Counted from the first letter of the stretch, positions 7,968-16,640 are shown. The stretch: 28,541 nucleotides of DNA from CAZJBP01 sp964544115 (GCA_964544115.1 CAZJBP010000019.1:1-28541), one strand, 5' to 3'. A program made the numbers and translations. Notes: generated from the letters alone by a model not told the origin.

Positions 7968-8708
7968 TCAAATTGTGTAAACAGCCTCCGACGACACCCT
8001 CGTGCCACGCGCCTCCGCGGGCTCGACCGGCGTCTCGATCTCCACGCTGGAACGACTGGGGAACACAGTGCTGCGCGCCGCCGGGGCGGCGAAACGATCC
8101 GTCGTCATGCGGGCCGGTGTTGCGGGCCCATGGGCCGAGTTCTGCTTGTGTGCCTCGACCAGTTTCAGGAGGTCCGCCTTGGCCACGGGCCGCCGCAACA
8201 CCGTCAGAGGACCAATATCCAGAGCCTGGTTCATCACATCGGCATCGAACCGGGAAGCCGCCACGACGACTTCCGCCGTGGGCTTCATCTCGTGCAACTC
8301 CCGCAGGGCCTCCAGGCCGCCCAGGCGCGGATCCATCAGATCCAGGAGAATCAGATCGAAGTGCTTGGCGTTGAGCAGGGGATAGGCCTGCTCGCGGCTG
8401 GCCACGCTGTAGACCTCACAGCCGGCCTCCGAGAACCACGTCTTGAAGGCCTCGGCGATCTGAATGTCCGGCTCGACCATCAGCACGCGCAGCCCGCCCG
8501 CCGGCTCGGCGGCTTCCTGGCGGCTCATCCAGTCCTCGATGCGATCGAGGGAGAAGCGCCAGTGCTTTCCGATCTTGGTGGCTGGCACGATGCCCGTGCG
8601 GGCATACATGTAGACGGTCTCGACGGAGAGCTGCAGATAGTCGGCGACCTCGGCGACGGTCAGATACTTCCGCTCGCGGCGGGCATCCTCTATCGTCTTC
8701 AGAATCAT
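7968..8708 (-). CDS. Excisionase-type HTH fused to degenerate response-regulator receiver (copy 2)
   Basis: Identical in sequence to the protein at 4053-4793, so the domain description there applies. This copy heads the block: AGGAG lies 6 bases before its ATG and a sigma70-type promoter lies about 50 bases upstream. It is followed by the structured leader and then the unit-2 secreted protein. As the first gene of the transcript it could be autoregulated through the repeated motifs at its promoter. No cognate histidine kinase is adjacent on this strand; the hybrid kinase at 12410-14635 is nearby but has its own receiver. Confidence 0.92.
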   Translation of the reverse strand: MILKTIEDARRERKYLTVAEVADYLQLSVETVYMYARTGIVPATKIGKHWRFSLDRIEDWMSRQEAAEPAGGLRVLMVEPDIQIAEAFKTWFSEAGCEVYSVASREQAYPLLNAKHFDLILLDLMDPRLGGLEALRELHEMKPTAEVVVAASRFDADVMNQALDIGPLTVLRRPVAKADLLKLVEAHKQNSAHGPATPARMTTDRFAAPAARSTVFPSRSSVEIETPVEPAEARGTRVSSEAVYTI

Positions 8709-8766
8709 CGCCCTCTCCTGTGCGTCGTTAGTTGCAGTTGGAATTCGTTCTCAATCGTTGGCTGGT

Positions 8767-8794
8767 ATTGTAAGCCATTGTTCGTCTTTGTCAA
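8767..8794 (-). promoter_or_regulatory. Sigma70-type promoter of the HTH-receiver/surface-protein block
   Basis: On the minus strand, a perfect TTGACA (plus 8789-8794) is separated by 16 bases from TACAAT (plus 8767-8772), one mismatch from consensus. The predicted transcript starts near 8760, giving a leader of about 50 bases before the start codon at 8708. The surrounding 130 bases are clearly AT-richer than the rest of the window. Confidence 0.75.
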
Positions 8795-8846
8795 CCCGTG
8801 TTGGTCATATTATTTAAGGAATATCGTAAGCCGTTCGTAATGAACG
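8770..8846. repeat. Repeated GTAAGCC...GTTCGT motif around the block promoter (possible operators)
   Basis: GTAAGCC followed by GTTCGT occurs at 8770-8785 (3-base gap between parts, overlapping the -10 and spacer) and at 8826-8838 (no gap, upstream of the -35). The second copy overlaps a perfect 5-bp inverted repeat CGTTC-GTAAT-GAACG (8832-8846). Position suggests binding sites for a regulator, possibly the HTH protein itself; this is inference. Confidence 0.3.
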
Positions 8847-9160
8847 CAATTTAACAGAAGAAACTGCCAATACACCGCCGCTGGCCTCGGAAGTCTTGTG
8901 CATGGGATAGGGAACCCACGCCCAACTGGCCTGTGCCTCGAAGACGCGCAGCTAACTCGATAACTCGCGACCGTCGTGTCGCAGAGCCGGCTGCGCATCA
9001 GTGGGAAGGCGGCGCGCTCACAAGCACCAGTCCTTGTGAGGGGTGCACGGAATCACGGATGCGCCCTGCCTGTGGGCGACAGCGGTCTCGAGCTTGCGCG
9101 CAAGGTGTGCACGGCCTATGCTGGCGCGCGTAGGTAGAGGGGAAAGGTTCTTCCGCTCAA

Positions 9161-12100
9161 GTGAAGCGCGGCATCGTCAAATCTGTGATCGGCCGGATGC
9201 TGCGTACGGTGCGGCGTGTGAGCGGGACGTTGTGCTTCATCGTCGGCCTCGTGGCGGTCCTCATTCTTGCAGGAGCGCTCTTCCTCTCCTCGTGGGGCGT
9301 TCCCGAGCGCGTTCTTGAACGGGTCCGGTCGGCGGCGGCCGGCGATGGACTCAGCCTTGCGCTCCGCTCGGCCGTGTGGCGGCCATGGTTTACGCTACGG
9401 GTGGACTCCCCGTCGGTCTCGCCCTCCGCCGCGCCGGACATCCAGATCTCAGCCCGGAGCGTGGACCTGGCCTTCGCCGTCGATCTGGGCGTGGCTCCTA
9501 CAGCGCCGCTGCGCCATATCGCGTTTCAGAGCGCGCACCTGGTGTGTCCTGCGCCTGCCGGGGTGACGAACCGTCCGATGCTGGACTTGCGCGACGCAAG
9601 CGGCAGCGTGGCGATCGAGCCGGGCCACGTGGCCCTGTCGACGGCCGGCCGCCTGGCGGATGTGGCGGATCTGCGGGTCTCGGGCCGGATCCGCCGCTCC
9701 GACCTCGCCCCTCCGGTCGCCGCTCCGACCGAGGGCACCCTCCTGGGAGATCGGCTTGCCGAAGCCTTGCGTCGCGCGGCGGAGATTCAAGGGCGAGTCC
9801 GGGACGTGCTGCGGGACCTGCAGTTCGATCAGATGCCGGCGGTGCGGGTGGAGCTCCTGCCGGGTGACGCCGCGGGCGGGGTCAGCGGCGTGCGCGTGCT
9901 CGCCGAAGGCGGGGAGGGGCACTGGCGGTCGATCCCGTTCGAGCGCTGGAGCGCGGATGTGGCCTGGACCGCGCCCGGCAGCCTGGTGGTTCGCCGACTG
10001 CAGGTCCGCTCGGAGTCGGGCCGCGTGGACGCCGAGGGCGACGTGGACCTCACCTCGGGCCGGTTCACGGCGCGGGCGGAGGGAACGCTGCTGCCGTCGC
10101 TCGTAGCGACGCTGCTGCCCGCCAACAGCAACGCGGCGCCGTGGGTGGCGCTCGTGAAGGACCACCCGCGGGGTCTGGCGGAAGTGGTGGTGTCGGGCGT
10201 GACGACGAACCTGCGAGCGGCCGCTTGGTCGCTGGCCTGGCGGAGCGACGCCGAGACGCGGGCGGCGCCGCTCGTGGTCCACCGCGCTGCGGTCAGCGGC
10301 TCCAACGGCGTGGTGCGCGTCCTGTCGGCGGACGTCTCGTGCCGCGACGTCGTCGCCGTTCTGCCGGACGCATGGCGCAGCCGCCTGGGAGGGCTGGACC
10401 TGTCGAACGAAGGGCCGGTCCGTGCCCGTGCGGATGTGGCCTGGTCCGCGCCCGGCAGCCTGGTGGTTCGCCGTCTGCAGGTCAGCTCGGAAAGCGGCCG
10501 CGTGGACGCCGAGGGTGACGTGGACATCGCCTCAGGCCGGTTTACGGCGCGGGGCACGGGAACGCTGCTGCCGTCGCTTGTAGCGCCGCTGCTGCCCGCG
10601 AACAGCAACGCGGCGCCGTGGGTGGCGCTCGTGGAGAACCACCCGAAGGGGCGCGCGGAAGCGGCGGTGTCGGGCGTGGCGACGAACCTGCGCGCGGCCG
10701 TCTGGTCGCTGGCCTGGCGGAGCGACGCCGGGCCGCGGGCGGCGCCGCTGGTGGTCCACCGCGCGGCGCTGGACGGCTCCAACGGCGTGGTGCGCGTCCT
10801 GTCGGCGGACGTCTCGTGCCGCGACGTCGCCGACGTTTTGCCGGACGTGTTGCGCTGTCGCCTGGGGGCGCTGGACCTGTCGAGCGAAGGGTCAGTTCGC
10901 GCGCGTCTGGTGTCCCCGGTGGACGTCCTTCCGGCGGATGCGAACCGGACGCTGCGGGCCAGTGTGGAGGCGGACTGCGTGCGGTGGCGGGGGGTGACGA
11001 TGCGCAGCGGGCGGGCCACCTTGGACGTGGCGGACCGCCACGTGCGCGTCCACCTTCTGGATGCGGAGGTCGATGCGCCCTGGCGCAACGGCCGCCTGGA
11101 GGGGGAGGTCGAGTACTCCGCGGCAAACCACGAGACGCGCATCCGGGCGCATTTTCGGGGCGATCCGGGCTCGCTGTTCCCCGCATTGCCGGAGGGGCCG
11201 CGCGAGGGGTTGCGGGTGCTGCGGTTCGAGGATCCCGCGACCGTGGATGCGGCGTGCCGGGTGGAGGTCTCAACCTCGACGGTGTGGCGCGTCGACGTAC
11301 AGGTGGCGGCCTCCCGGATGAAGGTGCGGGAGGAGCCGGTTGAGGCGCTGACCCTGTCCCTGGCGATCGAACCCGGCCACGTCCGCTCCCCGCAGATGAA
11401 CATGGTGATCGGCGGCGGACTGGTCCGCGGAACATGGGATTACGACTGGAATGCGAAGGTGCTGCAATTCGACGCCAGCAGCTCCGCGGAACCGCACACG
11501 GTCATCCGGGCCGCTGATCCGGACCTCGACGTCCGTCTGGCGGATCTGAAGGCCGGCGGGCCCGTCTGGGTGACCTTGGCCGGCACGATCCCGTTCGGGA
11601 CGTCGCCCGGCGCCGGACTGAACCTGCGGGGCCACGTTGTGGGCGAGAGCGTCGGCTGGGAACGGTTTATTGCCCAACGCGCCCGCGCCGTGCTCGAGAT
11701 CGACAGCACGAATGTGGCCGTGACCGTTTCCGACGCCCAGTGGTGCAGCGGCGTTCTCAGCGGCCAGGTGAAAGTGCCGATGCAGAGGGGGGCGACCTGC
11801 TCGATGAGCTGGCAGGTGACCGACGCCGCCTACCCGCAGGTATCCCGACTCCTGGGCAGGGACCTCAACGAAAAGCGCGACGCCGGCCTGCTGTCCGGGG
11901 ACTTCCGGCTGGCGGGTCCCCTCGGAACGAACTTCCTCGCCACGGCGAGCGGCTCGGGCAGCGCCCACCTGCGCAACGGCTACCTTATGTCCATGCCGCT
12001 GTTCGGGGGCCTGTCCGCCTATCTCTCCGTGCTGATCCCCGGCTTCGGGTACGCTGAGCAGCGCGAGGCCCGGGCCGACTTCGTGATCGGTGACAACGCC

Positions 12101-12421
12101 GTGAAGACGGACAATGCGCGCCTGCTCGGCCGGCTGGTCAGCGTCGGCCTGAACGGGAGCTACCGGTTCGATGGCGTGCTGGATTTCCGCGTGGAGGTCC
12201 TGTTCCTGAAGGAGGGCCTGACGGCCGCGGTCACTCGCCTGCTCACGTCTCCGCTCACCAAGGCGCTGCAGTTCCAGCTGACCGGCACGCTCGAGAAGCC
12301 TGAGTGGTGGCCCGTCAACACGCCCACCCGCCTGTTGAACTTCTTCAAGCGCCAGTTGAGCTGGATTCCGGGCGTGTCGGACGGCGCACCCGCCGAGGCC
12401 GCCGCCGCCTCAGCTCCGTGA
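9161..12421 (+). CDS. AsmA-like envelope protein with internal tandem duplication
   Basis: 1086 residues. A single N-terminal membrane segment (about residues 22-44) follows a basic stretch, and the rest is predicted periplasmic, Arg/Val/Ala-rich and beta-like. The C-terminal part (about 940-1065: GYLMSMPLFGGLSAYLSVL, VGLNGSYRFDGVLDFRVE, FQLTGTLEKPEWWP) matches the AsmA-like C-terminal region of the AsmA/YhdP/TamB group, which in E. coli is implicated in lipid transport or outer membrane assembly. Residues 265-423 are repeated as 424-582. The GTG start at 9161 has only a distant GAGGGG upstream; ATG 9197 is an alternative that would keep the membrane segment. It ends convergently with the histidine kinase gene, overlapping its 3' end by 12 bases. 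Confidence 0.85.
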   Translation: MKRGIVKSVIGRMLRTVRRVSGTLCFIVGLVAVLILAGALFLSSWGVPERVLERVRSAAAGDGLSLALRSAVWRPWFTLRVDSPSVSPSAAPDIQISARSVDLAFAVDLGVAPTAPLRHIAFQSAHLVCPAPAGVTNRPMLDLRDASGSVAIEPGHVALSTAGRLADVADLRVSGRIRRSDLAPPVAAPTEGTLLGDRLAEALRRAAEIQGRVRDVLRDLQFDQMPAVRVELLPGDAAGGVSGVRVLAEGGEGHWRSIPFERWSADVAWTAPGSLVVRRLQVRSESGRVDAEGDVDLTSGRFTARAEGTLLPSLVATLLPANSNAAPWVALVKDHPRGLAEVVVSGVTTNLRAAAWSLAWRSDAETRAAPLVVHRAAVSGSNGVVRVLSADVSCRDVVAVLPDAWRSRLGGLDLSNEGPVRARADVAWSAPGSLVVRRLQVSSESGRVDAEGDVDIASGRFTARGTGTLLPSLVAPLLPANSNAAPWVALVENHPKGRAEAAVSGVATNLRAAVWSLAWRSDAGPRAAPLVVHRAALDGSNGVVRVLSADVSCRDVADVLPDVLRCRLGALDLSSEGSVRARLVSPVDVLPADANRTLRASVEADCVRWRGVTMRSGRATLDVADRHVRVHLLDAEVDAPWRNGRLEGEVEYSAANHETRIRAHFRGDPGSLFPALPEGPREGLRVLRFEDPATVDAACRVEVSTSTVWRVDVQVAASRMKVREEPVEALTLSLAIEPGHVRSPQMNMVIGGGLVRGTWDYDWNAKVLQFDASSSAEPHTVIRAADPDLDVRLADLKAGGPVWVTLAGTIPFGTSPGAGLNLRGHVVGESVGWERFIAQRARAVLEIDSTNVAVTVSDAQWCSGVLSGQVKVPMQRGATCSMSWQVTDAAYPQVSRLLGRDLNEKRDAGLLSGDFRLAGPLGTNFLATASGSGSAHLRNGYLMSMPLFGGLSAYLSVLIPGFGYAEQREARADFVIGDNAVKTDNARLLGRLVSVGLNGSYRFDGVLDFRVEVLFLKEGLTAAVTRLLTSPLTKALQFQLTGTLEKPEWWPVNTPTRLLNFFKRQLSWIPGVSDGAPAEAAAASAP
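9954..10907 (+). repeat. Tandem 477-bp duplication inside the AsmA-like gene
   Basis: Unit 1 (9954-10430) and unit 2 (10431-10907) are in frame, 159 codons each, and highly similar at DNA and protein level (both begin CGGATGTGGCCTGG and carry VVRRLQV, GRVDAEGDVD, LLPANSNAAPWVALV, and RVLSADVSCRDV). Copies differ by scattered substitutions, so the duplication is not brand new or is under mild selection. Confidence 0.9.
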
Positions 12422-14635
12422 TGACGCAGGGCGCCCCGCCGGGGTCGGTGCAGACAGGATACGGCTGAGCGCTTCGGCCAGCTGCCGCATAACCAGCGGT
12501 TTAAGCATGAACTCCCGCACCCCCAGCGCGCGCACCTGTTCGAGCGTGACCGACTCGCTGAAGCCCGTGCACAGGATGATGGGAAGCTCCGGGCGGAGGG
12601 CGAGGAGGTCGCGGGCCAGGTCCAGTCCCTGCAGGCCGGGCATGACCTGATCGGTGATGACCGCGTCAAAGCGGGCCGGGTTCGTCCGGAACAGGCGCAA
12701 CGCCTCCTCCCCGCCGGCGGCGGGCACGGGCTCGTACCCGAGACGGGTGAGCATGTGGGCCGCCATCTTCACGATGTCCTTCTCGTCATCGACGAACAGC
12801 ACGCATCCACTGCCGGTCGGCATGGGAGCGGCGGCCCCCGACTCCTCCGCCTTGACGCGGTCCGCGCAGGGCAGGACGACATGGAACGTCGCGCCCGCGC
12901 CGGGCGTGGATTCCACGGAGATGGTTCCCTTGAGGCTCGAGACAATGCCATGCACCACGGCCAGCCCCATGCCGGTGCCCTCGCCGCTGGCCTTAGTGGT
13001 GAAGAAGGGCTCGAAGATGCGCTCCAGGGTGGCCGCGTCCATGCCGACGCCGGTGTCCCGCACGGACACCTGCAGGTACGGTCCCGACTCCAGCGCCGGG
13101 TAGGCGCTCTTCTCGCGCCGGTGGTGCATGAAGTTCGCGGTGGCGATCTCGAGTGTTCCGCCGCTTTCCTGCATGGCGTGGACCGCGTTCGTGCACAGGT
13201 TCATGACGATCTGGTGCAACTGGGTTGCGTTGGCCACGACCACGTCGTTGTCGCTGCGGAACACGGTCCGGGCTGTGATCGTGTCGGGTAGCGAGGCCTG
13301 GACCTGCTTCACCACCTCTCTGATGATCGAGTGCATCTGAATGGGCGCGCCCTCGCGTTCGGCCTGGCGGCTGAAGGTGAGGATCTGGTTGACGAGGTCC
13401 TTGGCGCGATGGCTGGCCTTGAGGATCTCGCGCAGGTACTCATGGGTGCCCGAATCGTCGGACCCGCACTGCATCACGATCTCGGCATACCCCATGATGG
13501 GGGTCAGGATGTTGTTGAAGTCGTGAGCGATGCCTCCGGCGAGGGTGCCGATGGCCTCCATCTTCTGCGCCCGGCGGAGCTGCCGCTCGCTGAGCACCAG
13601 GGCGCTTTCCGCCTCGCGGCGGCGGGTGGTGTCCTGAATCTGGGCGAGAAACCCCTTGGGTTTGTAGTCCTGATCCAGCCCGAGGTTGTGGACCAGCAGA
13701 TCGAAGTGGGCCTTGCCGCTGCGGCCGGTGGCAAAAAGGCCGCTGCGGCGGATATCGTCGAAATCCACGGAGGCTTCGTACGCCACGTTCTCGCCGCGTC
13801 GGAGGCTGCGGCGGGCCTGTTCCGACAGCCACGTATTGTCGAACAGGTCGAATCGCGCGAACTCCTGGGTCTCCGGCGTGCCGAACATGCGCAGGCAGGC
13901 CGGATTGACGTTGATCAGGCGCCGGTCCGCATCGTACATGGCCACGCCAATGGGCGAGTGGGCGAAGAAGTCCTGGAAGAGCCGCTCGCTTTCCTGCAGC
14001 GCCCGGTGCGCCCGGCGGCGCTCCGTGATGTCGTGAGCCGTGCACATGATCATCGGCTCGTCCAGCAGATCGAAGCGCCGGGCGCTGATCTCGACAGGAA
14101 ACCGTCGGCCGGTCCGCGTCACAAACGTCCGCTCGTACAGCACCTGTTTCTCCTCGAGGATGCGGGCGATCAGGTGGCGGGCCGCGGAGCTCAGCGCCTG
14201 GCGCTCAAGGATTTCCTCGTCGGACATCACGGCCCGCTCGCTGCGGGTGTAGCCGATCATCGCCGTCGGCATGGGGTCTTCTTCCATGTCCAGCGGGGTC
14301 GAGGCCAGGAGCTTCTCGCGGGGGTGCCCCAGGCGGCGGCAGGCGACGTCGTTGACCTGGACGATATGGCCCGGCAGGCCGGCCGGAGTGACCCCGTGGA
14401 TAAACACCATGTCCTGGGTGTTGTTGAAGAGGATGTCCGACCATTCCTTCTTCTGCCGGAGCGCCTCGTCCACCCGCTCCCGCTCGCGGCGCTCCTGCTC
14501 GCCCCGGCGCTGGGCGTCCTCGAACTCGCTGCGCCACCGGAGGGTTTGACGGCGCTGCAGCAGGTACAGCCCGCCCAGCGCAACCGCCGCGAGAACGGAC
14601 AGCGTCGTCAGCACAAGGAGAACTTGAGGCAGCAC
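12410..14635 (-). CDS. Hybrid sensor histidine kinase (TM-PAS-PAS-HisKA-HATPase-REC)
   Basis: 741 residues with a GTG start and AGGA 5 bases upstream. Order: transmembrane helix 4-26; coiled linker; PAS domain about 65-208 (with an ITERRRAHRAL exit); second PAS about 215-340; HisKA with phospho-acceptor His371 (GGIAHDFNNILTP); HATPase with N-box Asn483, G1 DTGVGM (527-532) and G2 GEGTGMGLAVV (551-561); C-terminal receiver (609-728) with Asp616/Asp617, phospho-acceptor Asp662, Thr690 and Lys712 all present. The HDFNN type of H-box is common in PAS hybrid kinases. The ligand is unknown. No separate response regulator with an output domain is adjacent, so the phosphorelay partner is not visible here. 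Confidence 0.93.
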   Translation of the reverse strand: MLPQVLLVLTTLSVLAAVALGGLYLLQRRQTLRWRSEFEDAQRRGEQERRERERVDEALRQKKEWSDILFNNTQDMVFIHGVTPAGLPGHIVQVNDVACRRLGHPREKLLASTPLDMEEDPMPTAMIGYTRSERAVMSDEEILERQALSSAARHLIARILEEKQVLYERTFVTRTGRRFPVEISARRFDLLDEPMIMCTAHDITERRRAHRALQESERLFQDFFAHSPIGVAMYDADRRLINVNPACLRMFGTPETQEFARFDLFDNTWLSEQARRSLRRGENVAYEASVDFDDIRRSGLFATGRSGKAHFDLLVHNLGLDQDYKPKGFLAQIQDTTRRREAESALVLSERQLRRAQKMEAIGTLAGGIAHDFNNILTPIMGYAEIVMQCGSDDSGTHEYLREILKASHRAKDLVNQILTFSRQAEREGAPIQMHSIIREVVKQVQASLPDTITARTVFRSDNDVVVANATQLHQIVMNLCTNAVHAMQESGGTLEIATANFMHHRREKSAYPALESGPYLQVSVRDTGVGMDAATLERIFEPFFTTKASGEGTGMGLAVVHGIVSSLKGTISVESTPGAGATFHVVLPCADRVKAEESGAAAPMPTGSGCVLFVDDEKDIVKMAAHMLTRLGYEPVPAAGGEEALRLFRTNPARFDAVITDQVMPGLQGLDLARDLLALRPELPIILCTGFSESVTLEQVRALGVREFMLKPLVMRQLAEALSRILSAPTPAGRPASSRS

Positions 14636-14764
14636 TTCGTCCTCGCTCTACGGCCGGCAAGCCGGGCGCACCTGTGGAAAGACCCCCAACAAAGGACGCG
14701 GCGACTGTAACACGCATGGCCCGCGTGGTGCAATCTGCCGTTGAGCGCGACGCGCGGATCCCGC

Positions 14765-14794
14765 GTGACAGGCGTGCGCCGCCGTTGCTATGAT
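14765..14794 (+). promoter_or_regulatory. Candidate promoter of the ABC ATPase gene
   Basis: GTGACA (14765-14770) and TATGAT (14789-14794) are separated by 18 bases, each one mismatch from the sigma70 consensus. The predicted start near 14801 gives a leader of about 70 bases before ATG 14872. Confidence 0.45.
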
Positions 14795-14871
14795 CCGCGC
14801 TTCCCGGCAGCTCTTCGCGAATCGCCTGTTCGGCGCGCGCGGCGGCTGCCCCGAGCGCGAGGAGTCGAGCC

Positions 14872-15904
14872 ATGGCCGAAGTCGCACTGGAACACGTGGG
14901 CAAAGTCTACCCCGGTGGCGTAAAGGCGGTTTGCGACTTCAACCTGCAGATCCGAGACGGCGAGTTCGTCGTGCTCGTCGGCCCGTCGGGGTGCGGCAAG
15001 TCGACCACCCTGCGGATGGTCGCGGGCCTGGAGGAAATCAGCGAGGGCCGGATCAGCATCGGCGGCCGCGTGGTCAACGACGTCCCGCCGAAGAACCGCG
15101 ACATCGCCATGGTGTTCCAGAACTACGCCCTGTATCCGCACATGACGGTGTACAAGAACATGGCCTTTGGGCTGAAGCTGCGCCGGTTCCCCCGCAAGGA
15201 CATCGACGCGCGCATCCAGGACACGGCGCGCATGCTCGGCCTGACCGAGCTGCTGGAGCGCCGCCCCAAGGCGCTGTCCGGCGGCCAGCGCCAGCGCGTG
15301 GCGGTTGGCCGCGCCATTGTGCGCAAGCCCGCCGNNNNNNNNNNACGACAAACTGGCCGCGACGATGATCTACGTCACGCACGACCAGATCGAGGCCATG
15401 ACCATGGGCGACCGGATCGTGGTCATGAAGGACGGCTTCATGCAGCAGGAGGCGGACCCCATCACGCTGTACGACCTGCCGTCCAACCGCTTTGTGGCGG
15501 GCTTCATCGGGACACCGCCGATGAACTTCTTCGAGGGCCGCATCCCGGCCTCCGGGGCGCTCGTGTTCGAGGGGGCGTCCGGCCTGCGCCTGCCCGTTCC
15601 GGCCCGCCATGCCCAGGCGCTGCAGGCCTATCGCGGCCGGCCGGTCACGCTGGGGTTGCGCCCGGAAGACATCGGCTCGGCCATGGCGGAGCAGACGCCC
15701 GACATGCCGCGCATCGAGGCGCAGGTCAGCGTGGTCGAGCCCATGGGGTCGGAATCCTACGTCCACATGACCGGCGGCGGCGTCACGTTCGTCAGCCGCG
15801 TCGACGCGCACCGCCGGTTTGTGACCGGCCAGTCGGCCTCTCCGGCGGTGTTTATCGACAAGGCCCACTTCTTCGACACCGGGACCGAGGCGCGCATCAA
15901 GTAG
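14872..15904 (+). CDS. UgpC/MalK-family sugar ABC transporter ATP-binding protein (interrupted by assembly gap)
   Basis: ATP-binding subunit of a CUT1-type carbohydrate importer. The first 154 codons contain Walker A GPSGCGKST (37-45), the Q-loop VFQNYALYPHMTV and the signature LSGGQRQRVA (135-144). After ten N (15335-15344) a different frame continues with DKLAATMIYVTHDQIEAM (H-loop), then the MalK-type regulatory/TOBE region (PMNFFEG, TLGLRPEDI) to the stop. The missing part is exactly Walker B and the D-loop (usually FLFDEPLSNLDA plus about 15 residues), roughly 80-90 bases, so the N run is a placeholder and not a true 10-base gap or a frameshift. AGGAG sits 8 bases before ATG 14872. No permease or binding-protein gene is adjacent, as with MsmX-like shared ATPases. 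Confidence 0.93.
15335..15344. other. Assembly gap (10 N) within the ABC ATPase gene
   Basis: Ten undefined bases. The reading frame differs on either side and the highly conserved Walker B segment is absent, so the true missing length is estimated at about 80-90 bases from family alignment. Confidence 0.95.
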
Positions 15905-15924
15905 GCTGGCGCTGAGGCGCGGGG

Positions 15925-16509
15925 CTACAGGACGATGGCGCGCAGTTCGTCGAAAGAGGCCACGGTGTAGTCGGCCTCCCGCCCGTGGAAGACATGGCCG
16001 GGGTTCTGGAAGAAGCACGTGGCCGTACCCGCGGCCCGCCCGCACTCGATATCGTGCACGTAATCGCCCACCATCAGTGCGCGGTTGGCGCCCAGTCCCC
16101 ACTGCGCGAGGATGTGCAGGATCGGCCCGGGGTGCGGCTTGATGTGGGGGAACTCGCGCGTGACGACCGCGTCGAAGGTCAGTCCGTACGTCCGGCACAG
16201 CACCTCGACGCTGCGGGCGACATTGCGTGTGACCACGCCCAGCTTTATTCCCGCCGCGCGGCAATCGGCCAGCAGGGCCGCCGCGCCGGGCTGAAGGCGC
16301 TGGTTCTCCAGCGCGCGCGCCTCGTAGGCCTCGATCACCGCCCAGGCCTGCTCGCGCTCGGCGGGCGGCAGGGACAGCACGTAATGGGCGATATCCCCTT
16401 CCGGTGACCCCAAGTCCCGGCGCATGGCCGCGAAGTCGATCGTCGGGTGGGTGAGCGTCCCGTCCATATCGAAGATCAACCCGTCGAACCCGCGGTGTCG
16501 CGCTTGCAT
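15925..16509 (-). CDS. HAD-superfamily phosphatase (phosphoglycolate phosphatase-like)
   Basis: 194 residues from ATG 16509. All four HAD motifs are visible: FDMDGTLT (Asp14 nucleophile, Asp16), VVTRN (Thr94), HIKPHPGP (Lys124) and MVGDYVHDIECG (Asp149, Asp153). The cap inserted after motif I is small and helical, the C1 type seen in Gph/PGMB-like enzymes. The substrate cannot be read from the sequence; a small phosphorylated metabolite is expected. An upstream in-frame extension to 16617 is Arg/Gly-rich and unlike the family, so it was not used. SD is weak. The gene is convergent with the ABC ATPase gene, 20 bases apart. Confidence 0.88.
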   Translation of the reverse strand: MQARHRGFDGLIFDMDGTLTHPTIDFAAMRRDLGSPEGDIAHYVLSLPPAEREQAWAVIEAYEARALENQRLQPGAAALLADCRAAGIKLGVVTRNVARSVEVLCRTYGLTFDAVVTREFPHIKPHPGPILHILAQWGLGANRALMVGDYVHDIECGRAAGTATCFFQNPGHVFHGREADYTVASFDELRAIVL

Positions 16510-16640
16510 GCCCGAAGTCTGCCCCAGTTCGGCCGTTCCCCGCAACGGTGAACGGCGGGCGAGCCGCCGCGCCCGACGGCCGTGTCCGCCCGCCCCCTCC
16601 CCGCCGCCGCGCTCCATCGACGTGAAACAACACCTTGCAT

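Larger units (their letters stand above)
7871..8713. repeat. 843-bp direct repeat, copy 2
   Basis: Partner of 3956-4798. The left end falls in the loop of the terminator hairpin and the right end 5 bases upstream of the regulator start codon. Beyond the right end, copy 2 has its own promoter while copy 1 meets the 3' end of the secreted-protein gene. Confidence 0.9.
8714..9160. other. Divergent intergenic region
   Basis: 447 bases between the regulator (minus) and the AsmA-like gene (plus). The left third is AT-rich and carries the minus-strand promoter and repeated motifs. A weak plus-strand TTGTCA (8788-8793) with AT-rich sequence 16 bases on could be a divergent promoter, but it is far from the next gene. 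An 8-bp perfect inverted repeat CTCACAAG/CTTGTGAG lies at 9017-9040 with no T-run after it. I see no gene or RNA gene in the remaining sequence. Confidence 0.5.

Noticed and set aside
9017..9040. Inverted repeat CTCACAAG/CTTGTGAG as terminator
   Set aside because: No T-run follows on either strand and no gene ends nearby; it is only noted in the intergenic entry.
12410..12421. 12-base convergent overlap of the AsmA-like and histidine kinase genes as antisense regulation
   Set aside because: Short 3' overlaps are common in compact genomes and nothing else supports regulation.
15305..15915. ABC ATPase read as two genes or a pseudogene by frameshift
   Set aside because: The frame change coincides with the N run and the missing segment is the invariant Walker B region, so an assembly gap explains it.
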